This document shows, piece by piece, positions 26,327 through 34,836 of a stretch of DNA of 64,000 nt. The notes beneath the pieces were generated by a model. That model saw only the letters and a list, made by a program, of their open reading frames with translations, had not been told where the DNA came from and did not search any database. The stretch's first letter is position 1. The number at the start of each line of letters is the position of its first letter. Source of the DNA: Tuwongella immobilis (lineage in GTDB: Bacteria; Planctomycetota; Planctomycetia; Gemmatales; Gemmataceae); assembly GCF_901538355.1 (NCBI RefSeq), contig NZ_LR593887.1:1216920-1280919 (forward strand), given 5' to 3'. A program made the position numbers and the translations under genes.

Positions 26327-26358
26327 CCGGCGGGAGCGAGGAAATCGTGACCCGCCGG
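26327..26358. terminator. GC-rich hairpin after pilT
   Basis: CCGGCGGG (26327-26334) and CCCGCCGG (26351-26358) pair perfectly around a 16-base loop, 53 bases after the pilT stop and 47 before the next start. No T-run follows. Confidence 0.35.
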
Positions 26359-26404
26359 GGACCGTTTCCGAAGTACCCATCGAATCAATGAAAGTATAGT
26401 CGTC

Positions 26405-28375
26405 ATGGCGAATCCACCGAGTCCGTCCAATCCCAATCCGATGAAAAAACCAGCGGTGCCTGGCGCTACTCCGCCGTCGAAACCGACTGCGGCATCTGGA
26501 GTTCCGGCAAAGCCGCCAGTCGCCGGTGCCCCACGTCCGGCCGCTCCTGGAGCGAAACCCGGCGTTCCCGTCGCAGGAGCGAAACCGGCTGTTGCAGGTG
26601 CCAAACCAGCGGTTGCCAAGGCGGCAGCACCAGTCAAGAAGAAGCCTTCTCGCGAATCGAGCGGGCCGCGACGAATCGACCAAGTGTTAGTCGATCTCGG
26701 GTTCTTAGATGAACTCCAACGAGAAGAATTGTTAGACGAATCGCGAACGTCTGATACGAGTTTCGAACGCGTCGCGTTAGACCGTGGGTTGGTCAACGAA
26801 GATCAATTGCTTCAGGCCACCGCTGAATTGCATGGAATGAAGCTTGCGAATCTTGATGAACTGAAGCCGTCAGAAGCGGCATTAAAGCTCGTTCAAGAGC
26901 CAATGGCAAACCTGTATAAAGTTTTGCCGTTATCTTATGAAAATGATGTGCTGACCGTGGTTCTTGGCGATCCCAACAATTCCCAAGCACTCGACGAAAT
27001 CCGGAACTTTCTCGGCATTCGACAAGTGACCGCGTTGTTAGCTCCGGTGCGTGTGTTAGAGGAAGCACTTCAGCACGCCTATGCTGGCAAACAAGAGTCG
27101 ATCACCGATCTGATTGCCTCGCTCGAAGCGGATACCAGTCTGGGGTACGCCGGTGGTCGAGCGAACTCGATTGATATCTCCTCATTAACGGAAATTGCGG
27201 ACGCTGCACCAGTGCGGAAGCTCATTAACATGGTGCTTCTGATGGCGATCCGCGACCATGCATCGGATATTCACTTCGAACCATTTGAAGATGAATATAA
27301 GATGCGGTATCGATGTGATGGCGTGTTATATGAGATGGTGCCACCGCCGCGTCACTTAGCCATGGCGATTGCCTCACGGATTAAGGTGATGGCGAACCTC
27401 GATATTGCCGAACGGCGGTTGCCGCAAGACGGTCGGATCGAGTTGAACCTGGGTGGCAGCCCGGTGGATATGCGTGTGAGTGTGCTGCCGACAATGTTTG
27501 GTGAGAGCGTGGTTATCCGCGTGCTCGACCGAACCGTTGTGAATCTCGATTTGGATAAGATCGGGATGGAATCGGAATTGCTGGCGAAATTCCGCCAACT
27601 GATCCGCAAGCCGAACGGGATTACGCTGGTGACCGGACCGACTGGTGCCGGAAAAACCACGACATTGTATTCCGCGTTATCGGAATTAAACCAAATCACA
27701 GATAAGCTCATCACAACCGAAGATCCGGTTGAATACGAAATCGATGGGATTATTCAGTGCCCGATTAACGCTGAAATTGATCTCACATTTGCCGCGGCGC
27801 TTCGCGCGATCCTCCGTCAAGATCCAGACAAAATTCTCGTGGGAGAGATTCGTGACCTGGAAACGGCACAAATTGCAATTCAGGCCGCGTTAACGGGACA
27901 CATGGTGTTCAGCACGCTCCACACGAACGATGCGCCAAGTACCATTACCCGACTGCGAGATATGGGTGTTGAGCCATATCTGATCACGGCTACGGTGGAA
28001 GGGATCTTGGCTCAACGGTTGGTGCGGAAGATTTGCCCGGTTTGTCGAACCCAATATGAGCCGAGTCGTGAACAACTCATGGAATTAAATCTGACTGCCG
28101 AACAAGGCCGTCAAATGAAATTCTTTTATGGGGAAGGGTGCAACCGCTGTAACAACTTGGGCTTTAAAGGCCGCTTAGGTATTTATGAACTGGTTGTGAT
28201 GGATGATGCGATTCGCGACATGATTTCTCGCGGTGCATCAACCGATCAACTGCGGGTGTTCTGTCGAGGGCGTGGTTTCGGAAGCCTTCGAGATGCAGGG
28301 TTACGAGCCTTAAACAATGGGATGTCCACCATTGATGAAATCGTTCGTGAAACTGTGTTGGAAGATGAAGGTTGA
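26405..28375 (+). CDS. Second GspE/PilB-type ATPase with Pro/Ala-rich N-terminus
   Basis: A 656-residue paralogue of the first assembly ATPase. Residues 1-80 are a disordered Pro/Ala/Lys segment with repeated GAKP units, absent from the first copy. The GspE-N domain (about 95-235) and catalytic core follow: Walker A GPTGAGKTTTLYSA near 411, TTEDPVEYE, Walker B segment ILVGEIRDLETAQIA, and GHMVFSTLHTNDAPSTITRL. The zinc tetracysteine motif is CPVC and CNRC. It begins 130 bases after pilT and ends 26 bases before the GspF gene, so it is probably the ATPase dedicated to the downstream pseudopilin genes. Confidence 0.95.
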   Translation: MANPPSPSNPNPMKKPAVPGATPPSKPTAASGVPAKPPVAGAPRPAAPGAKPGVPVAGAKPAVAGAKPAVAKAAAPVKKKPSRESSGPRRIDQVLVDLGFLDELQREELLDESRTSDTSFERVALDRGLVNEDQLLQATAELHGMKLANLDELKPSEAALKLVQEPMANLYKVLPLSYENDVLTVVLGDPNNSQALDEIRNFLGIRQVTALLAPVRVLEEALQHAYAGKQESITDLIASLEADTSLGYAGGRANSIDISSLTEIADAAPVRKLINMVLLMAIRDHASDIHFEPFEDEYKMRYRCDGVLYEMVPPPRHLAMAIASRIKVMANLDIAERRLPQDGRIELNLGGSPVDMRVSVLPTMFGESVVIRVLDRTVVNLDLDKIGMESELLAKFRQLIRKPNGITLVTGPTGAGKTTTLYSALSELNQITDKLITTEDPVEYEIDGIIQCPINAEIDLTFAAALRAILRQDPDKILVGEIRDLETAQIAIQAALTGHMVFSTLHTNDAPSTITRLRDMGVEPYLITATVEGILAQRLVRKICPVCRTQYEPSREQLMELNLTAEQGRQMKFFYGEGCNRCNNLGFKGRLGIYELVVMDDAIRDMISRGASTDQLRVFCRGRGFGSLRDAGLRALNNGMSTIDEIVRETVLEDEG

Positions 28376-28401
28376 TCCGGAATTCATAATCGGAGGATGC
28401 G

Positions 28402-29649
28402 ATGCCGACATTTAAGTTTGAAGCCCTCGATACTCAGGGCGAAGAAGTCAAAGACCAAATTGAGGCAACCAACGAAGAAGAAGCCCAGCAGAAAATTAAG
28501 CAGATGGGCTACTTCGTGACCAAACTCACCGCCGTGGGTTTGGAAAAGAAGGGGAAGAAGGGCAAAAAGAAGGGACCCGCCGGGAAGAAGCAAAAAACCT
28601 TCACCCTGGGCGGTGTCTCCAACAAGATGCTTTGCACCTTTACCCGACAGTTTTCCACGCTGCAAGATGCCGGTTTGCCGGTGCTTCGCAGCCTGCGAAT
28701 TCTGGAAAATCAGATGAAACCCAGCGCATTGAAAAATGCGTTAATCGATGTGGTCGACGATGTCGAATCCGGGACAACGCTTTCGGATTCGTTAGCTCGT
28801 CACCCGAAATGTTTTGATCGTCTGTATGTGAACATGGTCCGCGCTGGGGAGGCCGGCGGTGCGTTGGAAATTATTCTTCAACGTCTCGCCGACTTCAAAG
28901 AAAAAGCCCAGACCCTGAAACGGAAAATCGTCGGCGCGATGGTATATCCGAGCGTCGTGATCTTCGTGGCCGTCGGGATTTTGACCTTTATCATGGTCGC
29001 AATTATCCCGAAGTTTAAGAAGATTTTCGACGAATTCGGAATGAAACTCCCCTGGGCTACCCAGGTGCTGATCGACACATCCAACTGGTTTGCCGCCTAT
29101 TGGTGGGTGATTCCGCTCTTTCCCATGGGGATATTCTTCCTGCTAAAACTCATACGCTTGAGTAGAGCCGGGAATTATGCGTTAGACAGGATCACGCTCT
29201 GGATACCCGTGGTGGGCAAACTCGTTGAAAAAACGATTGTTGCCCGCACCATGCGAACACTTGGGACCCTGGTTAGTTCCGGCGTGCCGATTCTAGAAGC
29301 GTTAGCGATCGTTCGAGAAACTGCCAATAATGCTGTCTTCGAACGGGCATTCCAGCGCGTTTATGAGTCGATTCGGGAAGGGGATACGATTTCCGAACCG
29401 CTTCGTGAGAGCCGCTTAGTCGATGACATGGTTGTGAACATGATCGAGGTCGGCGAAGAAACCGGTGACCTGGATACCATGTTATATAAGATCGCGGATT
29501 TTTATGATGAAGAAGTGGATACATTGGTGAAGAGCTTAATTAGCTTGCTCGAACCAATCATGATCGTGGTGCTCGGTTTTATCATCGGTGCCATCGTGAT
29601 TTCGTTGTTCTTGCCGTTGATTAAGCTGCTGGAAGGCTTGAGTAAGTAA
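28402..29649 (+). CDS. GspF/PilC inner-membrane platform protein
   Basis: A 415-residue polytopic protein that couples the assembly ATPase to the growing pseudopilus. The cytoplasmic N-terminus starts MPTFKFEALDTQGEEV. A Lys-rich linker (KKGKKGKKKGPAGKK) precedes the first GspF domain (LCTFTRQFSTLQDAGLPVLRSL), and a second copy follows later (ARTMRTLGTLVSSGVPILEAL). Three hydrophobic segments can be traced, the last being IMIVVLGFIIGAIVISLFLPL. Length fits the family (about 400). GGAGG lies upstream of the ATG. A hairpin sits between it and the first prepilin gene. Confidence 0.96.
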   Translation: MPTFKFEALDTQGEEVKDQIEATNEEEAQQKIKQMGYFVTKLTAVGLEKKGKKGKKKGPAGKKQKTFTLGGVSNKMLCTFTRQFSTLQDAGLPVLRSLRILENQMKPSALKNALIDVVDDVESGTTLSDSLARHPKCFDRLYVNMVRAGEAGGALEIILQRLADFKEKAQTLKRKIVGAMVYPSVVIFVAVGILTFIMVAIIPKFKKIFDEFGMKLPWATQVLIDTSNWFAAYWWVIPLFPMGIFFLLKLIRLSRAGNYALDRITLWIPVVGKLVEKTIVARTMRTLGTLVSSGVPILEALAIVRETANNAVFERAFQRVYESIREGDTISEPLRESRLVDDMVVNMIEVGEETGDLDTMLYKIADFYDEEVDTLVKSLISLLEPIMIVVLGFIIGAIVISLFLPLIKLLEGLSK

Positions 29650-29664
29650 CCCGTCGATGTGATT

Positions 29665-29711
29665 CCGGTGGATCTGGGTGGGTTCTACCTGCTCACATCC
29701 AGATTCACCGG
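29665..29711 (+). terminator. 13-bp hairpin after the GspF gene
   Basis: Arms 29665-29677 and 29699-29711 pair across 13 positions with one G-U in the plus-strand RNA; the loop is 21 bases. It lies 16-62 bases after the GspF stop and ends 39 bases before the next start, and could set the ratio of platform to pilin transcripts by partial termination. Confidence 0.4.
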
Positions 29712-29749
29712 CGGTTCCTGTCGTTCGTTTTCTCGTGAGGGAGCTTGTG

Positions 29750-30568
29750 ATGCGGACAACATTGCCAACCCGATCCCATCGATTGGGCTTTACGCTGATT
29801 GAGTTGTTAGTCGTGATTGCGATTATCGGCATTCTCATGGGGCTGACCCTTGCCGCCGTCCAACAGGTTCGAGGCAAGGCGAATGATGTGAAAGTTCGTG
29901 AAGAAATCGCGCAAATCGAAAGTTCGATTGCTGCGTTCAAGCAGCATTTTGAAGTGGATTATCTCCCCAACGCATTTTTGTTAGCTCCCAACTATGGTGA
30001 TCCTTCGTTGGCCGGGAACCCGCTTGCCGCCGCGAGCCAAGCTTATCTCCGTCGAATGTTTCCGCGGATGAATCTGGCTTCAACTGGCTTGCCCGCAACA
30101 ACACTCAACGGCAACCAATGCTTGGTCTTTTTCTTAAGCGGTGGACCGATTACGAATTTCTCAGGATTTTCTTCCAATCCTTCGGCTCCGTTTGCAACGG
30201 GTGGGACCCGCATGGGACCACTGCTCGAATTGAACGCGAAACGGTTGAATGCAAATAACGAATTAATTGACCCATGGGGGAACCCATACGTCTATTTCAC
30301 CGCCATTAATCGAGGATACAACAGTCATCCGTTAAATCCCACAACTGCTACTCCGACCGGGGTTTCGATGACCTTTTTCTCGCAATCAATTAACGGTGGT
30401 GCACCCAAACCGTTGAATGCGACTGGGTTCCAAATGATTTCTGCCGGGAATAACAAAGCGTTCGGTCCAGGCGGATTATGGGCACCTGGCGGTGGTGTCT
30501 ATGGAGGGGCATCCCCCGGCGCAGATGATGTGGCGAACTTCCATCCGCGAGTGTTAGGCGCGCCTTGA
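29750..30568 (+). CDS. Prepilin-like protein, GspG-like position
   Basis: A 272-residue prepilin-like protein. The signal is [20 protein letters not shown], with processing after Gly and Glu at +5. The helix continues as LAAVQQVRGKANDVKVREEIAQIESSIAAFK, close to major pseudopilins, but the globular part is about twice their length. The C-terminus contains PWGNPYVYF (compare the DPWGNPY motif of GspG), supporting the GspG assignment. ATG 29750 is set by GAGGGAG six bases upstream. It is the first of six consecutive pilin-type genes. The extended length is odd for a major subunit. Confidence 0.88.
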   Translation: MRTTLPTRSHRLGFTLIELLVVIAIIGILMGLTLAAVQQVRGKANDVKVREEIAQIESSIAAFKQHFEVDYLPNAFLLAPNYGDPSLAGNPLAAASQAYLRRMFPRMNLASTGLPATTLNGNQCLVFFLSGGPITNFSGFSSNPSAPFATGGTRMGPLLELNAKRLNANNELIDPWGNPYVYFTAINRGYNSHPLNPTTATPTGVSMTFFSQSINGGAPKPLNATGFQMISAGNNKAFGPGGLWAPGGGVYGGASPGADDVANFHPRVLGAP

Positions 30569-30589
30569 TCGAATTTGGAGGAGAGTATC

Positions 30590-31480
30590 ATGAAGGTTCA
30601 TTCCAATTCTTCCCGTCGATCAGGCTTCTCATTAATCGAGTTGCTCGCGGTTCTCGCGATTATCGGTGTGATTGCTGCCATTTCGGTCGGGGTGTTATTT
30701 CGAGTGTCCGGCAGTTCCCAGGTGCGAACTCAGGAAAAGAATCTCCAGAAAATTGATACGCTGCTCCAACAGCATATCAAAGCCGTTGTGGATATGGCGC
30801 GAGATGAGACGATTCCCCCCGTCGTGATTGACCAACTCGCACGTGGGAATCGGGTGCGGGCGCGGGTGATCTGGACGAAGATGCGGCTGCGATCGGAATT
30901 TCCAACGACATATGCCGAAGCGAACGATTCAAGCTCGCCATCGGTGAAATCTAGTTATTGGCGATCGTTGCGGTTGCGAGATAGCACGCCGCCGCCGGTG
31001 TTCGCCGGGGTTCCCATGGAATCTGCGATTCTGCTTAACCTGGCACTTCGTGAGAGCCGTCGAGGGATTTCGACTACGTTAGATGATGTGCTTGGTGCCA
31101 ATACCTGTGTGACCTGGAATGTTGGGAACCGTCAAGGGCTTGTAATTCCTGATATTTGGGGACGGCCATTATTGTTTATTCGCTGGCCGTGGCCGGCTGC
31201 TGTTCAGGCGGCGTTGGCTGCCGAACTGAATGCACCGCCGTTTGCATTAAATGCCGGGAAACTCGATCCGTTCGATCCTGAGAATTGGCTTTCTCAAGGC
31301 TGGAATGGAGCCGCTCCGAGCGGAGCCGAGTTAATCGCATTAACGAATGCAATTGGCCATCCGTTACCCAGCCAAAATTATACTCCGTTTGTTCTCTCAG
31401 CGGGACCGGATCGTGAGTATTTTACCGGTGACGATCTCCTAAGTTTCCGGCTGCGTGAGAGCGGTCAACGGGGGAATTAA
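30590..31480 (+). CDS. Prepilin-like protein
   Basis: A 296-residue protein with prepilin signal RRSGFSLIELLAVLAIIGVI, Glu at +5. The following helix leads into a globular domain with DIWGRPLLFIRWPW, resembling the GspG-type WG-P motif, and ending with a PDREYFTGDDLLSFR segment. GGAGGAGA lies six bases before the ATG at 30590. The gene starts 21 bases after the previous one and is followed after a single base by the next. It may be a second GspG-like or a divergent minor pseudopilin. Confidence 0.85.
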   Translation: MKVHSNSSRRSGFSLIELLAVLAIIGVIAAISVGVLFRVSGSSQVRTQEKNLQKIDTLLQQHIKAVVDMARDETIPPVVIDQLARGNRVRARVIWTKMRLRSEFPTTYAEANDSSSPSVKSSYWRSLRLRDSTPPPVFAGVPMESAILLNLALRESRRGISTTLDDVLGANTCVTWNVGNRQGLVIPDIWGRPLLFIRWPWPAAVQAALAAELNAPPFALNAGKLDPFDPENWLSQGWNGAAPSGAELIALTNAIGHPLPSQNYTPFVLSAGPDREYFTGDDLLSFRLRESGQRGN

Positions 31481-31481
31481 C

Positions 31482-32333
31482 ATGCGGACCCATGCGAGGA
31501 TTCGTCCGGGGTTCACCCTGGTTGAATTAATTGTGGTGATTAGCATCATTGGCACCATCGCCGGTGCGGTGTTGCTCATGGTGCCGTCGTTAGACCGACA
31601 AGGTCGCGCGGCACGCGGAGCCGACCAACTCCAAGGCTGGTTGTTAATTGCGAAGCAACAAGCGCTCCGCGATCAACGTCCTCGTGGGTTGCGAATGATC
31701 ACCGATCCTTCCAACCCGGGGCGGATCACGCAATTGGAATATATCGAAGAGCCAGAGCCGTATGTTCCTCCGAAGGAAGCGATTTTGTCGTTATTCTTTC
31801 AAGGCGGACAATATCGAGGGACGCTATCAAATCCAACAACTCCAGGTATTTCGATGGCTCCTGAAGTGGTTTCAGCACTTCAGCCAGGTGATTGGTTAGA
31901 AATTCAATTATCTGGGACGATGTATCGAATTACCGCCGTTGATGCAGCAAGTGGATTGATCTCGTTTGAATCCAACTCAAAATTGGATGAAATCCCAACT
32001 AATGGGAAAGCGATGGTGTTGTCGAATGGGTTTCAATTCATTCGCGCACTACGCCCAATGGTTGGAGAAGATCCGTTAACACTTCCAAAGGGAGTGTTTA
32101 TCAACATGGCCACTTCACAAATGCCTGCGAGAGATATTGTTTTTTCTCCATCGGGACAATTGGTTGGTCAATCTCTTGGGCGGACAATTATTTGGGTCCA
32201 GGATGAAGAAGATTCTGGCCCGCCAACGTTGATTTGTATCTATGGGCGGACTGGTCAGATTGCGGCACATCCGGTGAGTTCGTCTGGTGATCCCTACGAG
32301 TTCACTCGAGATGGGAAAAGCTCAGGGCTGTGA
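31482..32333 (+). CDS. Prepilin-like protein, GspH-like position
   Basis: A 283-residue protein with prepilin signal RPGFTLVELIVVISIIGTI and Glu at +5, followed by ARGADQLQGWLLIAKQQAL, the ARxxxxxLxxxLxxA-type helix seen in GspH/FimT-like minor pseudopilins. The C-terminal globular part is all-beta in style (SPSGQLVG, IICIYGRTGQI). It begins one base after the previous stop codon, with GGGGGA upstream inside that gene, so translation is probably coupled. Confidence 0.87.
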   Translation: MRTHARIRPGFTLVELIVVISIIGTIAGAVLLMVPSLDRQGRAARGADQLQGWLLIAKQQALRDQRPRGLRMITDPSNPGRITQLEYIEEPEPYVPPKEAILSLFFQGGQYRGTLSNPTTPGISMAPEVVSALQPGDWLEIQLSGTMYRITAVDAASGLISFESNSKLDEIPTNGKAMVLSNGFQFIRALRPMVGEDPLTLPKGVFINMATSQMPARDIVFSPSGQLVGQSLGRTIIWVQDEEDSGPPTLICIYGRTGQIAAHPVSSSGDPYEFTRDGKSSGL

Positions 32334-32356
32334 GAATTTCTGAGGAGATTGTTGCG

Positions 32357-33388
32357 ATGAAGGCCCAACGATTTCGCCGAGACGGGTTTTCCCTCACCGA
32401 GGTATTAATTGCCATCTTTGTGATGTCGATTGGGCTTATCTCGTTGATGGTGTTATTCCCGTTTGGGGCGTTGCAGATGGCGAATGCGATCAAAGATGAT
32501 CGCACTGCCGCAATTGCTGATAATGCTCACGTTTGGCTGAAAACGATGTGGAGACGAACGTGGGTTAATGAAAATAATGTTCTACGAGACACTGCTTCTG
32601 CGGAGTTGATTCAACCATTTATATCGGATTTGAAGGCAGTTTCGCCATCGTTTGAGAAGGAGCCTAGTCGTCCGGTGTTATTGGATCCGATTGGAGTTTT
32701 TTCACGAATTGCTCAGCCACCTGCAATTTCTGGGTGGGTTGCTGGCGAGGCGGGGGAACAACGAATCCATCGGCGTAACATTAATCTGTACACAACGGCG
32801 ACACCGCTCCCACAACTTGCACAGTTGCTACAAAATTTTAGTATGCAGGATGATATTAATTTCAGTCAGTCTGGCTCGACGTTTATTCCAACATCTCCTG
32901 CGACTGAGCGATATGGGACTTACAATTGGTCATATTTAGTGAGACGCGAACGAGAGTCTCGCAACTACGAAATGCGTGTCTGGATCATGGTGTTTCAGCG
33001 ACGCGCTCCAGATATTCTTAATCAAGAATCTGCAGTCACTGCAAACATTGTGCGTGGCGATCCGTTAATTCAGTTGTTGAATCCCTCACCAAGCATTCCT
33101 CTCCGAAAAGGAGCGTGGGTTCTCGACGCAAGCCGGCTTCAAACTGGAACTGCAACAAACCCGTATTTCCTGCAACAGACGGCTTGGTATCGCATCATGA
33201 ATATTTCAGATGATGGGAGTCAGATTGAAGTAGATCCTCCACCACAATGGTCGGCTCCTAATGCATTATCCAATCCCCCATCGCCTGAACCAGGTATGCT
33301 GTATATTTTCGATACGATTGAACAAGGGCGGATGGTTGAAGTGTTTGATCGTGGTGTGATTACCCCGTTTTCGCCACCTGTGCCGTAA
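32357..33388 (+). CDS. Prepilin-like protein, GspI/PilV-like
   Basis: A 343-residue protein with prepilin signal RRDGFSLTEVLIAIFVMSIGL. The SLTEVLIAIFVMSIG helix is characteristic of GspI/PilV, which have a Thr before Glu+5 and a conserved Met-Ser-Ile-Gly. The rest is long for the family, about 120 residues being typical. Within it IADNAHVWLKTMWRR continues the helix. ATG 32357 has GAGGAG 10 bases upstream; an earlier GTG at 32330 would overlap the previous gene. Base composition here and in the next gene looks more AT-rich than in the flanking genes. Confidence 0.87.
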   Translation: MKAQRFRRDGFSLTEVLIAIFVMSIGLISLMVLFPFGALQMANAIKDDRTAAIADNAHVWLKTMWRRTWVNENNVLRDTASAELIQPFISDLKAVSPSFEKEPSRPVLLDPIGVFSRIAQPPAISGWVAGEAGEQRIHRRNINLYTTATPLPQLAQLLQNFSMQDDINFSQSGSTFIPTSPATERYGTYNWSYLVRRERESRNYEMRVWIMVFQRRAPDILNQESAVTANIVRGDPLIQLLNPSPSIPLRKGAWVLDASRLQTGTATNPYFLQQTAWYRIMNISDDGSQIEVDPPPQWSAPNALSNPPSPEPGMLYIFDTIEQGRMVEVFDRGVITPFSPPVP

Positions 33389-33417
33389 TCGGAACGATGA
33401 TTTGTGGAGACTAATTC

Positions 33418-34764
33418 ATGTATTTGAAACAAACATTCTCATCGAAACGGTCAGGTTTCACCCTTGTTGAGCTCATGGTCGCCGCTGCGATCAGTATCAG
33501 CATTATGGTGATTTTGTCCGAAGCGTTTACCGCAGGGATCGATACGTTTCGAAAGTTAAAGACGATCGGCGACCAGCAAGAATTGTTGCGATCCGCCTCG
33601 ATCATCTTACGTCGAGATCTTGCAGCAGAACATTTCGGTGAGGCAACCGAAAGTTGGAACGGACCGTTTCTGAGTGATCAACGGTTGGATCTTTCTGACA
33701 ATCCAACCCCCCCAATGTTGCCGTCAACGATTTACTCGGAACCAAATGGTTGGCGGCCACCGCCACGCGGTTTCTTTCGGTTTGTTCAATCCACGCCGAA
33801 GGTGCCATTTAACCTTGGCAATATTGTATCGGCTGGATATTCCGATGAACCAGTTGATTTTGATCTGTTGCCGTCGTCAATTGCACGGGATCATCTCTTG
33901 CATTTTACGGTGAAATTGCCAGGGAACCGTGTTCATCAGTTGTTTCAAACAAGCCGAATTCCACCTGCTTATATTGCTGTCAGTCCTCCAGGATTTCAGG
34001 GAGATGGGATTTTCTACTCTCCTTGGGCAGAAGTGGCGTATTGGATGGAACCTAGTGGCGAACGTTCGAGTGGTGAAGATGGTTCGCCAGGATTGCCACT
34101 CTACACTCTGCATCGTCGTCAACGATTGTTAGTCGATACTCCGTTGAACAAAGGCACCGGATTTCCTCCGGGCCATCCTCTGAATGTGACAAGCGATCCG
34201 AATCTTACGTTTCCGGACGTGAGTTGGCATCAACGGTTGGATGGTAGCACTGTTTCGTGGGAACCGAACACACCGGAAACAATTACGAATCCTGCTCGTC
34301 GTGGTTTGATCGGTGAGGGGTTCCCTGGGACACTTTCGGTTGTCCCTAGGCCAGCGACTTTGCAGTTTCCAGTCGCTCTTGAGCCTTCTCCAACCGGAAC
34401 CCCGATTCGAAGTGGCGATGATATTCTCTTGACGAATGTGATCTCGTTTCAGATTCGAGCGTGCTATGATACCGTCCCGACAACGCCTCCAACGCCAGCA
34501 ATTGGCTCACCTGAATTCCGAGATCTTCCGAGCCCTGGTTTAAATGCCTTGTATAATGCTTGGGGAGCTCGGGTATTCGATACTTGGACACGAACCGAAG
34601 AGCCGTTCCGGTCTCGTTGGTTTTCGTATGGGAAGACGACCCCTGAGATCACAATTGCCACGTTGCCGTTACGAATCCGAATTAAAGCATTTGAGATTCA
34701 AATTCGGATCTGGGATACAAAGCATCAAGCCACCCGTCAGATGACAATTCTCCAAGACGTTTGA
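33418..34764 (+). CDS. Prepilin-like protein, GspJ/PilW-like
   Basis: A 448-residue protein with prepilin signal KRSGFTLVELMVAAAISISIM. The following helix (LSEAFTAGIDTFRKLKTIGDQQELLRSASIILRRDLAAEHF) resembles GspJ/PilW, where an early Arg-Arg-Asp segment precedes the globular domain. The C-terminus ends in a strand-rich RIRIKAFEIQIRIWDTKHQATRQ segment. Length is about twice that of a classical GspJ. GGAG lies upstream of the ATG. It is followed by a strong stem-loop and the giant GspK-like gene. Confidence 0.86.
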   Translation: MYLKQTFSSKRSGFTLVELMVAAAISISIMVILSEAFTAGIDTFRKLKTIGDQQELLRSASIILRRDLAAEHFGEATESWNGPFLSDQRLDLSDNPTPPMLPSTIYSEPNGWRPPPRGFFRFVQSTPKVPFNLGNIVSAGYSDEPVDFDLLPSSIARDHLLHFTVKLPGNRVHQLFQTSRIPPAYIAVSPPGFQGDGIFYSPWAEVAYWMEPSGERSSGEDGSPGLPLYTLHRRQRLLVDTPLNKGTGFPPGHPLNVTSDPNLTFPDVSWHQRLDGSTVSWEPNTPETITNPARRGLIGEGFPGTLSVVPRPATLQFPVALEPSPTGTPIRSGDDILLTNVISFQIRACYDTVPTTPPTPAIGSPEFRDLPSPGLNALYNAWGARVFDTWTRTEEPFRSRWFSYGKTTPEITIATLPLRIRIKAFEIQIRIWDTKHQATRQMTILQDV

Positions 34765-34798
34765 TTCAAGTCGATTGAATGATCCTTGTTTGTTAGGT

Positions 34799-34823
34799 GA
34801 ACCGACGGTAAATCCGTCGGTTC
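34799..34823 (+). repeat. Perfect 10-bp stem-loop before the giant GspK-like gene
   Basis: GAACCGACGG (34799-34808) and CCGTCGGTTC (34814-34823) pair perfectly with a 5-base loop. The AGGAG ribosome site of the next gene starts two bases after the stem. It may be a partial terminator, a mRNA-processing site or a REP-like unit; the short loop and lack of T-run leave this open. Confidence 0.55.
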
Positions 34824-34836
34824 TAGGAGACTTTCC

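Noticed and set aside
23109-28375. Recent tandem duplication of the GspE/PilB gene
   Set aside because: The two proteins share family motifs but differ widely outside them, in leader, zinc loop and linker text; they are old paralogues rather than a recent copy.
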